From Cellvibrio sp. PSBB023 (lineage in GTDB: Bacteria > Pseudomonadota > Gammaproteobacteria > Pseudomonadales > Cellvibrionaceae), in NCBI RefSeq assembly GCF_002007605.1, contig NZ_CP019799.1, positions 3,016,001 through 3,080,000 on the forward strand: DNA of 64,000 bases. Direction: 5' to 3'. Both the position numbers and the translations under genes were made by a program. The notes beneath the pieces are model-generated. The model was not told where the DNA came from. It saw only the letters and a program-made list of their open reading frames with translations, and did not search any database. This document shows, in pieces, positions 7,450 to 17,557 of this stretch (position 1 is its first letter; each line of letters opens with the position of its first letter).

Positions 7450-10400
7450 ATGGGATCGTTATTCATTTCCAGGAAAATGCTGTCTGCATTTTTCTTTCTT
7501 GTTATTTATCTTATTTCATCAGTTGCTATCGCCTCAGTGGATACTGGTGTTGCCTGGCTCAAATCCAAGCAAGGTGCCCAAGGTGAATTTTATTCACCAC
7601 AAACCCAATCCAACCCCCAACTTTCCACATTGGAAAGCCTTTCAACGCTGGTCTTTTTAAATAAAACGACGGGTGTCAATTTGGTCGCGGCAAATGAGTT
7701 CGTTGCTCCATCGCCCATCAATTACAGCACAGAGCATTTGGCAAAAACCATTCTCATAAAGCATGGGTTGGGTGCAGCATATGCCCCGGAATTATCGTCG
7801 TTGGCACAGCGCCAAATGCCTTACTCCGGCTTTGGCTACGGCGTGGGTTATGAAGCTGATCCGCTAAGTACAGCACTTGCACTTGAAGTTGTAGCAAAAG
7901 TGGGTTCTGAGAATCCTGGAATTGGTTATGCCATTCAATATTTGCTGGAGACTCAAAAATCCGACGGTAGTTGGTCGCTGGAAAACAATACCTCCAACAT
8001 CACTCTGACTGCGCAAGTCATGAAAGCGGTATGGGGATTCAGAAATACTTATGCCGTTAGCAGTGCGTTACAGAAAGCCAATAATTATTTGTTAGCGCAA
8101 CGTGTTTCAGGTGGGCTTTGGCCTGAACTCAATACCAGTGCCCATGCATTAATTGTGTTATTAAATTACACCAATGATCGTTCGGGATTGACTGCCAGTG
8201 TTAATGCATTGGCCTCTGCCCAATTAAACGATGGCAGTTTTAACGGGGATGTTTATACAACGGCACTCGCATTGTATGCGTTGCATCTGGCCTCATTACC
8301 GGCACCTGATGAAATCACATTGTCGGGTAAATTAATTGATGGACAAAGTGGCAATCCTTTGGTGGGTGCCACTGTAGAAATCACGGGTGTTTCTTCAGAA
8401 TCCCAATTGACGAATTCAGCAGGTGTATTTGCTTTCAAAAACCTGGCGGCGGGCAGTTATTTTATTAAAGCAACTTCACAAGGTTATGGTTCCATAACCT
8501 TAACGACATTGGTTTTCAAAGGTTCCAAGCCAGATTTGGGAGTATTGAAATTAACAAAGCTGGCTGTCGATCCTGTGACGGGCACTCCTGTCACTACAGG
8601 TACAGTACGTGGTGTTGTGACGGATCGTCGAACAAGCTCACCCGTTTCCGGTGCTGTGGTGGGTATTCCTTCACTGGGATTAACTGCTACGACAGATGCC
8701 AATGGTGCTTACCAAATAAGTAATGTCGCCGCAGGTAATCTATCGCTGATTGTTGCCAAGTCAGGTTATGCTGATGTGTCTACTACAGCAAAATTAACAG
8801 CACAACAAACATTGTTATTTTCTCCATCCTTGCAAGAGTCTGTCGCGTTGGGTGTGAGTGTTAACGGTGTAATTTCTGAATATGGTACAGACACACCTCT
8901 TGTCGGAGCCAAAATAGATATTTTAAAAGAGGGGGTGGTGGTTGCTTCAGCACTCAGTGATGCTGCGGGTCAGTATGTAATACAAGGGATAACAGCAGCG
9001 GATATTGAAATTGAAGTTGCCTTAACTGAATATCATCCCGTTTCAGCGTCTGCCAAACCGAAAGATGGTAACAGGCTTGAATTCTCACCCAAGCTAACAC
9101 TAATTTCCCAGCCACCTGTGCTCACGACTGGCGGAATCATCGGCACGGTAGTTGATTCTGTAACTGGTCGAGGTATTGAATCTGTTGCTGTTGCCGTGAC
9201 TTATGATACCGGTGCAGCCATCAATCTCGTTACAGGTATCGATGGCGAGTTCTCGATAAGTGATATGGAATCGGGAAGGATTACTATTGAATTGATCAAG
9301 GCCGGTTATCAATCCATGCAAGCACAATTCAATACCGAAAGTGGCTTGATTCAGGATCTTGGCAGCATCCAATTTAATCCGGTATCGGCTGTAACATCCG
9401 GCAAACTTTTTGGATATGTAACGGATGTACGTACCTCACAGCCAATAAGTGCAGCTATCGTTTCAGTTAAAAACACAGTAACCAACCAGTTGCTTGAAGT
9501 TGTCAGCGGTAGTGATGGGACATTTAATTTCCCTGTCGTACCTGCGGGGACGCAGGCCATCACGGTTAAAGCAACCGGATACACACAAGTTGATTTCGCC
9601 TCCATTATTTCAGCGGGTGATGAAATTGATTTGGGTAATGTATTGATGCGCAAACTGGGCATTGATGCTTTGATTCCGGATGTTGCCGTACTCGCTATTG
9701 ATAGCTCGGCGTTGGTGTCTGATGTCGCCAGTTTTACCGCATCAGGTACTATCGGTGTAACCCTCATTAACAGGGGTAATGCGAGTGTTGAAATTCCTTT
9801 CACCATTTATGCGTTTGAAGATTTAAATAACAATGGTACTTACGATGCCGCTGATACATTGTTGGGGCAGGTATCACCTGTAATTAACCAGTCATCGCCG
9901 TTGGCTGTTGATGGGACGATCAGCACATCAATTACTGTGTCAGGCACACTTTCTTTCCGTGATGCACCGATCAGTATTTTGCTGGATGCAACCAATGTGC
10001 TGGTTGAGTTATCCGAAGCGAATAATTTAAGTTCCACCGCCGGTTTGTGTAGCAATCAGCAAAAGCCCAATGTGGATTTGGCATTGTGTATGGACTCATC
10101 GGGAAGCGTCAGTGCCGCTGATTTCAAATTGCAATTGGAGGGGACTGCGCAAGCGATTGAAAATGTAGTTCCGCGTGATGGTACTGTGCGTATTTCCGCT
10201 TTGCAGTTTGACAGTTCTGCAAAAGTTGAGCTGAACCCAACGATTATTGAAGAAGATAATGTTCAGGTGATTGCCGATAAAATCCGGGCGATCAGAAAAA
10301 GCGGTGGTGGCACATCCATTCATGCCTGTATTGATAGTGCAACAACCTTAATAACCAAAGCATTACCGGCGAGTTCCATGCAAATCATCGATGTGTCCAC

Positions 10401-13400
10401 TGATGGTCAATCGACTCAAACCCTTGCTGTTGCAGCATCGAATCGTGCCAAAACAGCAGGCGTCGATGTATTGAATTCGATTGGTGTAGGAACGGGAATC
10501 AGTACTGCATTGTTGAATGCGATTGTATTTCCACAGCCGGTTGGTGGTGACCGTGGATTTGTGTTGACGGTAAAAAATTACCAGGAATACATGAATGGAA
10601 TCACCAACAAAATTCAACGCGAAACCAAAATTGCTGATCTTACCTTAGGTGGAGCTAAGCTGATTGATCATGGCTTTGGTGCTAATCCCGATGCAACAGT
10701 GAAAATCGGTAACGCAGGGGCAACGACGATTACGGAATCGATTACGGTGAGTGTTTATGATGCACAACCTGAGTCCGGCGGCCAATTGATTGCCTCTCAA
10801 GTGATCGAGGCTGATTTACCCTCTGGTGGTCATCTGGATGTGACTTTCACCACTATTGATCCTGCGAAATTCGCCACAGGAAAAATGGTGGTTGTCGCTA
10901 AATTATCGGGTGATTTCCCCGAGTGTAATAGCAACAATAATCGTCAGGAAATTCCTGTCGCGTCCAAGCGTGGCGATATTGAATTATCGCTCAATGCCAA
11001 TACGTTTGGCCCGAATGTGGGTGTTCACTTCTCAAACGTTGTCACCAACGTAGGAGCGCTGAATGGTCATTACTCGGTGTCTTTAGTGATTAAAGATAAT
11101 GCAGGTATTGAAGTTCATTCGTTTGCTGTGAGTGATATCAACAATTTACAGCCTAATACTTCCGTTAATCTGCCTAATCAATGGAACACGAGCTTAACGG
11201 CTGCCGGGCATTATTCAGCTACAGCATCCTTGTTTGATGCGCAGGGTGTATTGCTGGATAGCGATACAGAAGCGTTTGTTATTTCCGAGTTGGATGGCAA
11301 TGGTGATCCGTTGGGTCGTGTTTCGCCCTTCACCGATAAACTCCAATACCATATCGATGATCGGGTTGTAGTGGGTTATTCCATTGAGAATATCACCAGA
11401 ACTCACACAATCAATAATCCAATCGTGTCATTAATCGTAAGCTCACCAACCGGTGCAACGGTTTATGAAAATACCATTCCCTATTCATCGTTACTGCCAG
11501 AGCAATTGTTGCAATGGCAACAAAGTTTTGATTTGAGCAGAGCAGCGGTTGGTACCTATCAGGTTATTGCAACACTCAAGGACGCCAGTGATGTTGTGTA
11601 TGGTGTAGGTGTCAGCACATTTATTGTGGATAGCAATCCTGAGTTAGCGTTGCGTGGTAACGTCACTGTGACGTTTGCAGAAATTGATTCTGGTGGTGAG
11701 CAGCAATGTGATTTCACCGTGATTAATGCCAGCAGTTCATTGCTTCAAAACCAGAATATTCGCTACAGCGTTGTTAATGTGGATAGTCAGTTGGTTAAAT
11801 CCGATGAAACAAGCGTGTTGAATTTTGGTGTAGAAGAGCAAATACCACACAGTAAAAACTTCGCAACACCTGGTTTCTCGGCTGGTACTTATGCGTGTGT
11901 GCTCGAAGTCCTCCGTGGCTCTGAGGCTATTGTTTTGGCTACGGCAACTTTCACAGTTAAAGAATCATCCATTCAATTAGCCGGTGATATTGATGTGGGT
12001 GAAAAAGCTCGCCTGCTGGTCTTGATGGATGCTTCATCAACTGAGCGTACTTATCTGGAAAACTTGCTCACCCAAGCCGGTTGGTTCTACACCATCGTTG
12101 ATAACGCCGCTGCGTTTGCAACGGAATTAAATCAAGGTGGTTATGGCGTTTACGCATTGCTCAGCGAAAAAGTCACGCTGGATCAGGCCACACAACACCT
12201 GCTGGATATTAACGTGGCAGCCGGTGATGGTTTAATCGTGGCAGGTGCAACAGATCGTCACCAAATGCTTGAACAAGCACTGGGCATTAAAGCTCGCGCT
12301 AATGAAGCCTATGCAAAAGGTATCACCGTCCAGGAAGGTGCTCTGGGTTATCCATGGGAGCGTGCATTCAATAAATCAGCGCGTGTGCTGAACTTCACTG
12401 CGAATGGCGCAACGGTAATCGGTGAGTATCGCAACAACTTACCGGGTGCTGATACCCAAACGGTTCTCGGTGCTTTAGGTGCGGCGGGTCGTTACGGTAA
12501 TTTCGCGTGGGACAACTTCACGTCATTGTCATCGACCATAGAAGGTCGCATCGCTGTTGGCGGTAGCCTCAGCCTGCAAAATTTCAGTGTGGGCGATAAG
12601 CTTGATCTGAATAAACTGCATGATGTTGTTACTGTCGGTGGTAGTGTCACCTTCCCATCAGGTCGCATTTATTACGGTAATTTAATTGCCGGTGGCAGCG
12701 TAGCCGGTGTGGGTGATGCAGTGCGTTTTGGTATGGCGCAGGGTGCTGTCATCCAGGGTAATGCAACCATGCCAATTAATTTCACTGGTGAGCGTGAATA
12801 CCTGCAAGAACTTTCAACCAATCTTGCGAATTTGCCAGCGAATGGCACTGTGCAAATGCAATGGGGTGGATTGGAATTGAAAGGCGATTGCAGCAGCAAT
12901 TCACAAGTGTTCAATGTGAACGGTGCAGACCTCGGTATTGCTCACACCTTTGCCGTGAGTTGTATTCCTGCTGGTGCTACTGTGGTATTCAACGTGTCTG
13001 GTCAGAATGTCAGCATTAAGAGTATGGGAATGCAATCGCTCAGCACCATTCGCAATAAAGTGCTGTTCAACTTCCCGCAAGCGACTTCATTGAAAATGAC
13101 ATCGGTTGGAATTGAAGGCAGCATCCTCGCACCATTTGCCCAGGTTGATCAGCCTGCCGGTCGTATCGATGGTCAAGTGATTGTGAAATCCTGGTATTCC
13201 ACTACCAACGGCTATATGTCGATTCATAACCGTTTCTTTGGTGGTGATTTGTCGGCAGCCGTTGGGCAAGCCAGTAAAAATGCGTTGTCGATCCATCAGT
13301 ACGAGCAAGGCAAATCGGTATTTGCTGGTTTCGATCTGTTAGCACAAGCGCTAGCGTTGGGCGCAGGTAATGAAAATCCATTTGCCCAGTTGTTGTTGTC

Positions 13401-13746
13401 GGCATTGGAGCATGTAAACCCTGTACCGATAACCGCCAGAGCTGGAAAAACCATTCCGGTTGCTGTGACCTACGAAAACATCGGCGCTCAGGCAGTAACA
13501 GGCCAGGTGAAGTTATCACTGAGTAATAACATCAGTGTTATCAATGCCGGTAATTTCAGCCCTGTTGCCAACAGCACTGACTGGGTATTGCCGCTCAATC
13601 TGGGCACGAGTGCAAGCCAACACCAGCTTATCTATGTGAAGTTGCCTGCAAGCGGCAGCAGTGGCATCCAGTTGCAATTACAAACTGGCACCGCACCTGA
13701 TTGGGCGACCCGGCTTGAAAAAACGCTGGCGTTATCCCCGCAGTAA
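7450..13746 (+). CDS. Giant exported multidomain protein: toroid repeats, carboxypeptidase-regulatory repeats, vWA, CARDB, choice-of-anchor A
   Basis: The product is 2098 residues with a signal peptide to about residue 29. Visible regions in order: an α/α-toroid region of the terpenoid-cyclase/TED type (~30-280, with QKSDGSWSL and QLNDGSFNG repeats); five carboxypeptidase-regulatory-like repeats (~290-735); a CARDB-like domain (~745-870); a von Willebrand A domain (~873-1057) with intact MIDAS residues (DSSGS, the Thr of GGGTS, the Asp of STDG); further CARDB-like β-sandwiches (~1065-1500); an α/β segment (~1510-1650); a choice-of-anchor A domain (~1660-1935); and a C-terminal β-domain. No LPXTG, PEP-CTERM or C-terminal membrane anchor is present. 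It precedes the transglutaminase-like gene and is probably its surface partner. The ribosome site is AAAGGAAAC before the ATG. Confidence 0.85.
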   Translation: MGSLFISRKMLSAFFFLVIYLISSVAIASVDTGVAWLKSKQGAQGEFYSPQTQSNPQLSTLESLSTLVFLNKTTGVNLVAANEFVAPSPINYSTEHLAKTILIKHGLGAAYAPELSSLAQRQMPYSGFGYGVGYEADPLSTALALEVVAKVGSENPGIGYAIQYLLETQKSDGSWSLENNTSNITLTAQVMKAVWGFRNTYAVSSALQKANNYLLAQRVSGGLWPELNTSAHALIVLLNYTNDRSGLTASVNALASAQLNDGSFNGDVYTTALALYALHLASLPAPDEITLSGKLIDGQSGNPLVGATVEITGVSSESQLTNSAGVFAFKNLAAGSYFIKATSQGYGSITLTTLVFKGSKPDLGVLKLTKLAVDPVTGTPVTTGTVRGVVTDRRTSSPVSGAVVGIPSLGLTATTDANGAYQISNVAAGNLSLIVAKSGYADVSTTAKLTAQQTLLFSPSLQESVALGVSVNGVISEYGTDTPLVGAKIDILKEGVVVASALSDAAGQYVIQGITAADIEIEVALTEYHPVSASAKPKDGNRLEFSPKLTLISQPPVLTTGGIIGTVVDSVTGRGIESVAVAVTYDTGAAINLVTGIDGEFSISDMESGRITIELIKAGYQSMQAQFNTESGLIQDLGSIQFNPVSAVTSGKLFGYVTDVRTSQPISAAIVSVKNTVTNQLLEVVSGSDGTFNFPVVPAGTQAITVKATGYTQVDFASIISAGDEIDLGNVLMRKLGIDALIPDVAVLAIDSSALVSDVASFTASGTIGVTLINRGNASVEIPFTIYAFEDLNNNGTYDAADTLLGQVSPVINQSSPLAVDGTISTSITVSGTLSFRDAPISILLDATNVLVELSEANNLSSTAGLCSNQQKPNVDLALCMDSSGSVSAADFKLQLEGTAQAIENVVPRDGTVRISALQFDSSAKVELNPTIIEEDNVQVIADKIRAIRKSGGGTSIHACIDSATTLITKALPASSMQIIDVSTDGQSTQTLAVAASNRAKTAGVDVLNSIGVGTGISTALLNAIVFPQPVGGDRGFVLTVKNYQEYMNGITNKIQRETKIADLTLGGAKLIDHGFGANPDATVKIGNAGATTITESITVSVYDAQPESGGQLIASQVIEADLPSGGHLDVTFTTIDPAKFATGKMVVVAKLSGDFPECNSNNNRQEIPVASKRGDIELSLNANTFGPNVGVHFSNVVTNVGALNGHYSVSLVIKDNAGIEVHSFAVSDINNLQPNTSVNLPNQWNTSLTAAGHYSATASLFDAQGVLLDSDTEAFVISELDGNGDPLGRVSPFTDKLQYHIDDRVVVGYSIENITRTHTINNPIVSLIVSSPTGATVYENTIPYSSLLPEQLLQWQQSFDLSRAAVGTYQVIATLKDASDVVYGVGVSTFIVDSNPELALRGNVTVTFAEIDSGGEQQCDFTVINASSSLLQNQNIRYSVVNVDSQLVKSDETSVLNFGVEEQIPHSKNFATPGFSAGTYACVLEVLRGSEAIVLATATFTVKESSIQLAGDIDVGEKARLLVLMDASSTERTYLENLLTQAGWFYTIVDNAAAFATELNQGGYGVYALLSEKVTLDQATQHLLDINVAAGDGLIVAGATDRHQMLEQALGIKARANEAYAKGITVQEGALGYPWERAFNKSARVLNFTANGATVIGEYRNNLPGADTQTVLGALGAAGRYGNFAWDNFTSLSSTIEGRIAVGGSLSLQNFSVGDKLDLNKLHDVVTVGGSVTFPSGRIYYGNLIAGGSVAGVGDAVRFGMAQGAVIQGNATMPINFTGEREYLQELSTNLANLPANGTVQMQWGGLELKGDCSSNSQVFNVNGADLGIAHTFAVSCIPAGATVVFNVSGQNVSIKSMGMQSLSTIRNKVLFNFPQATSLKMTSVGIEGSILAPFAQVDQPAGRIDGQVIVKSWYSTTNGYMSIHNRFFGGDLSAAVGQASKNALSIHQYEQGKSVFAGFDLLAQALALGAGNENPFAQLLLSALEHVNPVPITARAGKTIPVAVTYENIGAQAVTGQVKLSLSNNISVINAGNFSPVANSTDWVLPLNLGTSASQHQLIYVKLPASGSSGIQLQLQTGTAPDWATRLEKTLALSPQ

Positions 13747-13753
13747 ATCTCAC

Positions 13754-13784
13754 TTCACCAGCTCTGTTAAGCAGGGCTGGTGAA
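13754..13784 (+). terminator. Strong hairpin between the two large island genes
   Basis: A 13-bp stem (one G-U) pairs TTCACCAGCTCTG with CAGGGCTGGTGAA around a 5-base loop. A T-rich tract begins about 10 bases later. It is either a terminator that separates the two large genes or a partial attenuator within one unit. Confidence 0.7.
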
Positions 13785-13838
13785 TAACGTATTTTCTTTT
13801 TTTGAATATTGTTAACAGCAGGATCAAAGGTAAGCACT

Positions 13839-16800
13839 ATGACCCAAGGAAATTTCATAACATCAGGAACTGATGCCATCACTATGGACAGTTTTCGTGG
13901 TGGCTTTTTTGCACGCGCAATTGCGTTACTGACTTTATTCTTTTTTACGTTTGTGTTTTACGCGAACCCGGCCGCCGCAGCGGTTGCCAACGAACTCAAT
14001 AAGGAAGACCAGCGCGAAGCAGCATTGGAAGCGGCGATAGAAACTACGCCGGAGAAAAAATTGAGCAATCGTTTGGCAAAACTACGCGATAAAATCGTAT
14101 TGGAATTGCCACAAGCCATTGAACAGCGCGATGCAGAACAGAATTGGTTCCAAAAAGCCTTTGCCAGTGTTTTTGGTGATGGCCCGGTGACTGCCGATGA
14201 ACTCGCTGAATTACAAACATTGAGTGCGAGCATTGATGCAGCCTACCAAGAAGCCATTACTGATTTTGAAAACGAAGCGGCACAATTTGAACAAGATGTA
14301 GTAGCCGCAGGCAATACTCTTTCACCAGAGGTAAAACAATTAATCCAGTCACGTCATGCCGAAGCACTGGAACACATCAAAAGCCTCTACGTGCAAACCC
14401 AACAACAATTAACAGCCTTGATCAACGCCCAATCTGCCAGCGCACAAGAACAAGCATTGGAGCAATTAAACCAATCCCTGGAGCAAGAGCAATTCAAACC
14501 GACGCACACACCGGCGACACCCGACAGTTTGCCGTGGAAAGCACCTGATGAATCGGTACGTGAGCCGGTTGATAATCCGCATGATTTACAAGCCAACCTG
14601 GGCATTAACCCCTACGCTAAATACGCACAGCTTGCACAAGCAGGGGACACCGATCCAGGTCTGATTGCACAGGCAATGGCGAATGCGGCCAATGCAGAAT
14701 TACAAGCGGCGCTAACCGGAAATATCGAAATCCAATTAACACCGGAAATCAAAGCGCTCGCGGCTGAGCTCAATAACAATAGCATCGAAATTTACACCTG
14801 GGTTCATAACAACATTCGTTACATACCCAGCCACGGTTCTATCCAGGGTGCTCAACATACCCTTGAAACTAAACAAGGTAACGCGATTGATACCGCGAGC
14901 TTATTGATTGCATTACTGCGTGCAGCGAACATCCCTGCGCGTTATGCCTACGGCACGGTAGAAATCCCCGCAGAAAAAGTCATGAACTGGGTTGGTGGTG
15001 CGCAAACGCCAGAAGCGGCGCAAGCGATTCTCGGTATGGGTGGCGTACCCACTATCGGATTGCTGGAAGGTGGAAAGATTGCCCAATTCAAACTGGAGCA
15101 TGTTTGGGTAGAGGCTTATGTCGATTATTTCCCCAGCCGAGGGATGAAAGAACAGGTCGGTGATAGCTGGATTCCAATGGATGCGAGTTTCAAACAATAT
15201 GATTTCACTGAAGGCATGGACTTAAAAGATCAAGTGCCATTCGATGTAGAAACATTAGCCAATACCATCCAGACCAAATCGATTGTGAATGAAACCGAAG
15301 GTTGGGTACAAAATGTGCCGCAAGCCGATATCGAGGCTCAACTTGAGAATTTTCAAAATCAATTGAAAACCTACATTGAAAACCAGAACCCCGATTCAAC
15401 GGTTGGTGAAGTATTAGGTTTGCAAAAAATTAAAATCCTGCCTGCGCGCCCATTAGCCGCTGGCTTGCCTTACAACCGCATTATCACCAGCCAAACTTTC
15501 AATGAAGTACCGAATAACCTTCGCCATAAATTCAAATACACCTTGGCAACAGAAAATTATGGCTATGCGGATATAGCGTTTATTTCTATTACAGAACCGA
15601 TAGCTAAACTTGCAGGTAAAACCCTTGCGTTAAGTTTCAAGCCAGCAACAAAAGCCGATGAAGATATTATTGCCAGCCGTTTGCCCGCACCGGAAGCAGA
15701 CGGTTCTATCGACCCTGCCAAACTTCCTAAAACTTTACCGGGTTATTTAATCAGCTTGACGGCAGAATTCACGATTAATGGTGAAACCATCAAAGCTGGT
15801 GCCGCAGGAAAAATGGGCGGCGAGCTTTACGAAGAGATGGGCGTGTGGAGTCCTAAGGATGGCTGGGAAACCAGCATCAATCATCCAGTAGCAGGAAGCT
15901 ACCGAGCTATTGGTCTTAATTTACAAGGAATTAACCCTGAACAAGCTGCGCGAATGCAGCTAGAGGTTAATCAAACTGCAATCAAGTTAGGCAGTGCGGA
16001 CTCCGTACAACTGGCATCACTTACGAAGCATCAAACGTCAGGTAGCTTGCTGCAAGCAACTGTACTGTCCTATTTTGCAATGAACGACATGCTGGATCGT
16101 GTGAACGGTGATAGTTCAAACATGCTGATCTATCGCTTACCAAGTTATGGCACATTTAGCACCGCAATTAATACACAATACTGGTTCGGCTTGCCTCGAA
16201 ATGTAGAGTTTGGAGGGATGAGTATGGACATTGATCATTTGAAGCAGCACCATGTTGCAAAAAATAATGATAAAAAAGCATCTTCGAGTTTTAGTCAAAG
16301 TATTGGTGCTCGCATGAGTGCTCTTGAGCATTGGGTTCCAGAGCAAATGTTTTCCACAGAGAACGAAACTGCTCACGGCATTAGCGCAGCAAAGGCATTG
16401 GCTATTGCAAATAGTCAAGGACAAAAAATATGGACTATCACAAAGGATAATGTTTCATTGGCGCTAAGTAGAATTAATCTGGGGGCTGACGCAGAAGCAG
16501 ATATACGTAATGCTGTGAATGCTGGAAAAATTGCGACCGCACATGAATCCAGATTGAACTTTAATGGATGGATCGGTGAAGGTTACACGCTTATTGATCC
16601 TGACACTGGCGCCGGAGCATACATGATTTCTGGCGGTGGAAATGGTAGTGCGCTAACCATAACATTAGGGGCCGCCAGTGCATATTTGGACGGTTTAACA
16701 AGATTTAAGGATCACTGGTTTAACGCCGGGAATGCCCCGTTATACGCCAAAGTTAGTGGTATATTGACTTTTGTTAGTGCAATTTATTCAGTAGTGGATA

Positions 16801-17057
16801 CATTGGCCAATCCAAACTTATCTGTGGGTGAAAAAATTCGCGATATTATTATTAATATCGGCTCTGCCATCGCTATGATAGGAATTTCACAAGCCGTAAT
16901 GGCCAATTTAGCTTTGGCTGCCGCAAACCCAATTCTTCTAGGCATTTTTCTTGCGACAATTGCGATTACTCTGTCCTTATTAATTTTGAATCTTCAAGCT
17001 GAGATGGCGTCCAATGTAAGAAGAAATAATCTTGTCAGAATGAGCAGGTACGTATAA
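13839..17057 (+). CDS. Exported transglutaminase-like protein with polymorphic hydrophobic C-terminus (putative toxin)
   Basis: The product is 1072 residues from the ATG at 13839 (AAAGG 8 bases upstream; the frame is open from a TTG at 13809). A signal anchor ends near NPAAAA (~residue 50). A charged α-helical region follows to ~240, then a transglutaminase-like core (~300-460). His421 (LEHVWVEAYV) and Asp448 (WIPMDASFK) are in place, but the expected Cys is Ala349 (GNAIDTASLL), so classical catalysis is unlikely. Residues 753-936 form a conserved pre-toxin segment ending at GAYMISGGGNG. Beyond it lies a ~135-residue hydrophobic module with several membrane segments. The stop codon directly abuts the next gene. 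The toxin role is inferred from architecture and from the orphan cassette downstream. Confidence 0.78.
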   Translation: MTQGNFITSGTDAITMDSFRGGFFARAIALLTLFFFTFVFYANPAAAAVANELNKEDQREAALEAAIETTPEKKLSNRLAKLRDKIVLELPQAIEQRDAEQNWFQKAFASVFGDGPVTADELAELQTLSASIDAAYQEAITDFENEAAQFEQDVVAAGNTLSPEVKQLIQSRHAEALEHIKSLYVQTQQQLTALINAQSASAQEQALEQLNQSLEQEQFKPTHTPATPDSLPWKAPDESVREPVDNPHDLQANLGINPYAKYAQLAQAGDTDPGLIAQAMANAANAELQAALTGNIEIQLTPEIKALAAELNNNSIEIYTWVHNNIRYIPSHGSIQGAQHTLETKQGNAIDTASLLIALLRAANIPARYAYGTVEIPAEKVMNWVGGAQTPEAAQAILGMGGVPTIGLLEGGKIAQFKLEHVWVEAYVDYFPSRGMKEQVGDSWIPMDASFKQYDFTEGMDLKDQVPFDVETLANTIQTKSIVNETEGWVQNVPQADIEAQLENFQNQLKTYIENQNPDSTVGEVLGLQKIKILPARPLAAGLPYNRIITSQTFNEVPNNLRHKFKYTLATENYGYADIAFISITEPIAKLAGKTLALSFKPATKADEDIIASRLPAPEADGSIDPAKLPKTLPGYLISLTAEFTINGETIKAGAAGKMGGELYEEMGVWSPKDGWETSINHPVAGSYRAIGLNLQGINPEQAARMQLEVNQTAIKLGSADSVQLASLTKHQTSGSLLQATVLSYFAMNDMLDRVNGDSSNMLIYRLPSYGTFSTAINTQYWFGLPRNVEFGGMSMDIDHLKQHHVAKNNDKKASSSFSQSIGARMSALEHWVPEQMFSTENETAHGISAAKALAIANSQGQKIWTITKDNVSLALSRINLGADAEADIRNAVNAGKIATAHESRLNFNGWIGEGYTLIDPDTGAGAYMISGGGNGSALTITLGAASAYLDGLTRFKDHWFNAGNAPLYAKVSGILTFVSAIYSVVDTLANPNLSVGEKIRDIIINIGSAIAMIGISQAVMANLALAAANPILLGIFLATIAITLSLLILNLQAEMASNVRRNNLVRMSRYV
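16095..16646 (+). repeat. Conserved pre-toxin segment, copy 1 (inside the large gene)
   Basis: These 184 codons align throughout with 18383-18928, apart from one two-codon gap at the stop codon of copy 2. Protein identity is high in the last 100 residues but many bases differ, so the copies are not a fresh duplication. Homology ends at MISGG(G/K)NG, where the two C-terminal modules diverge completely. Confidence 0.88.
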
Positions 17058-17351
17058 ATGCAAATGATATCAAAAGGATACTTTTTTCTAAGTAGTATTC
17101 TTGTTCTTGTGGGGGGGGTGATTGGGTGGTATTTAGCTAAATATTCACTGCCTCTTCTATTTCCTGAGGGTATTGACTCGGTAAATTTTCTGTACATATT
17201 TTTTGGCTATGGGATTCCCTTAGCACTATTAAATATTGCGGAAGTAAAATATCTTTGGCGAAGGCTATTGAGTGCCAACATTGATATTCTCGGTGTCTCA
17301 GTCGGAATTATCATCGGCGTCTTATTTTTTTACAGGCTAGAAGGCTGGTAA
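17058..17351 (+). CDS. Small membrane protein, putative immunity partner of the adjacent C-terminal module
   Basis: The product is 97 residues with about three predicted membrane segments and no recognised family. Its ATG follows the TAA of the large gene with no spacing, so translation is probably coupled. The same stop-to-start arrangement is seen at 19234/19235 behind the orphan module. In polymorphic toxin loci this is the position of the immunity gene, and a membrane immunity protein would fit a membrane-acting toxin module. Function is inferred only from position and topology. Confidence 0.68.
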   Translation: MQMISKGYFFLSSILVLVGGVIGWYLAKYSLPLLFPEGIDSVNFLYIFFGYGIPLALLNIAEVKYLWRRLLSANIDILGVSVGIIIGVLFFYRLEGW

Positions 17352-17395
17352 GTATCTTGCCTGAGCTTGATGATATTTTTTGTCGCTGAATCATA

Positions 17396-17512
17396 ATGGT
17401 AATTGAGTGGATAAATCTGCTTCTTTTGTTTTTGGTTTGGTGGCTCTTATTTTGGGAGCTACTGAGTTTTTTGGGGTTCGGCTTTTACTTTGAGTTTGAA
17501 AAATCCCGCTAA
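17396..17512 (+). CDS. Possible 38-residue hydrophobic peptide
   Basis: A short frame from ATG 17396 encodes one very hydrophobic Leu/Trp/Phe-rich segment with acidic flanks and a KSR end. It lies in the 206-base gap between two small membrane-protein genes. No strong ribosome site was seen. It may be a real single-span peptide, a remnant of an immunity gene, or chance. Confidence 0.3.
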   Translation: MVIEWINLLLLFLVWWLLFWELLSFLGFGFYFEFEKSR

Positions 17513-17557
17513 TTTAATCGATAAGGTTAAATCGAAGACTGGCAAAGAGACAGGCAA

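Noticed and set aside
7367..7660. A 97-codon frame overlapping the start of the 2098-residue gene
   Set aside because: It lies in another frame over the signal peptide and toroid region, with no sensible protein features.
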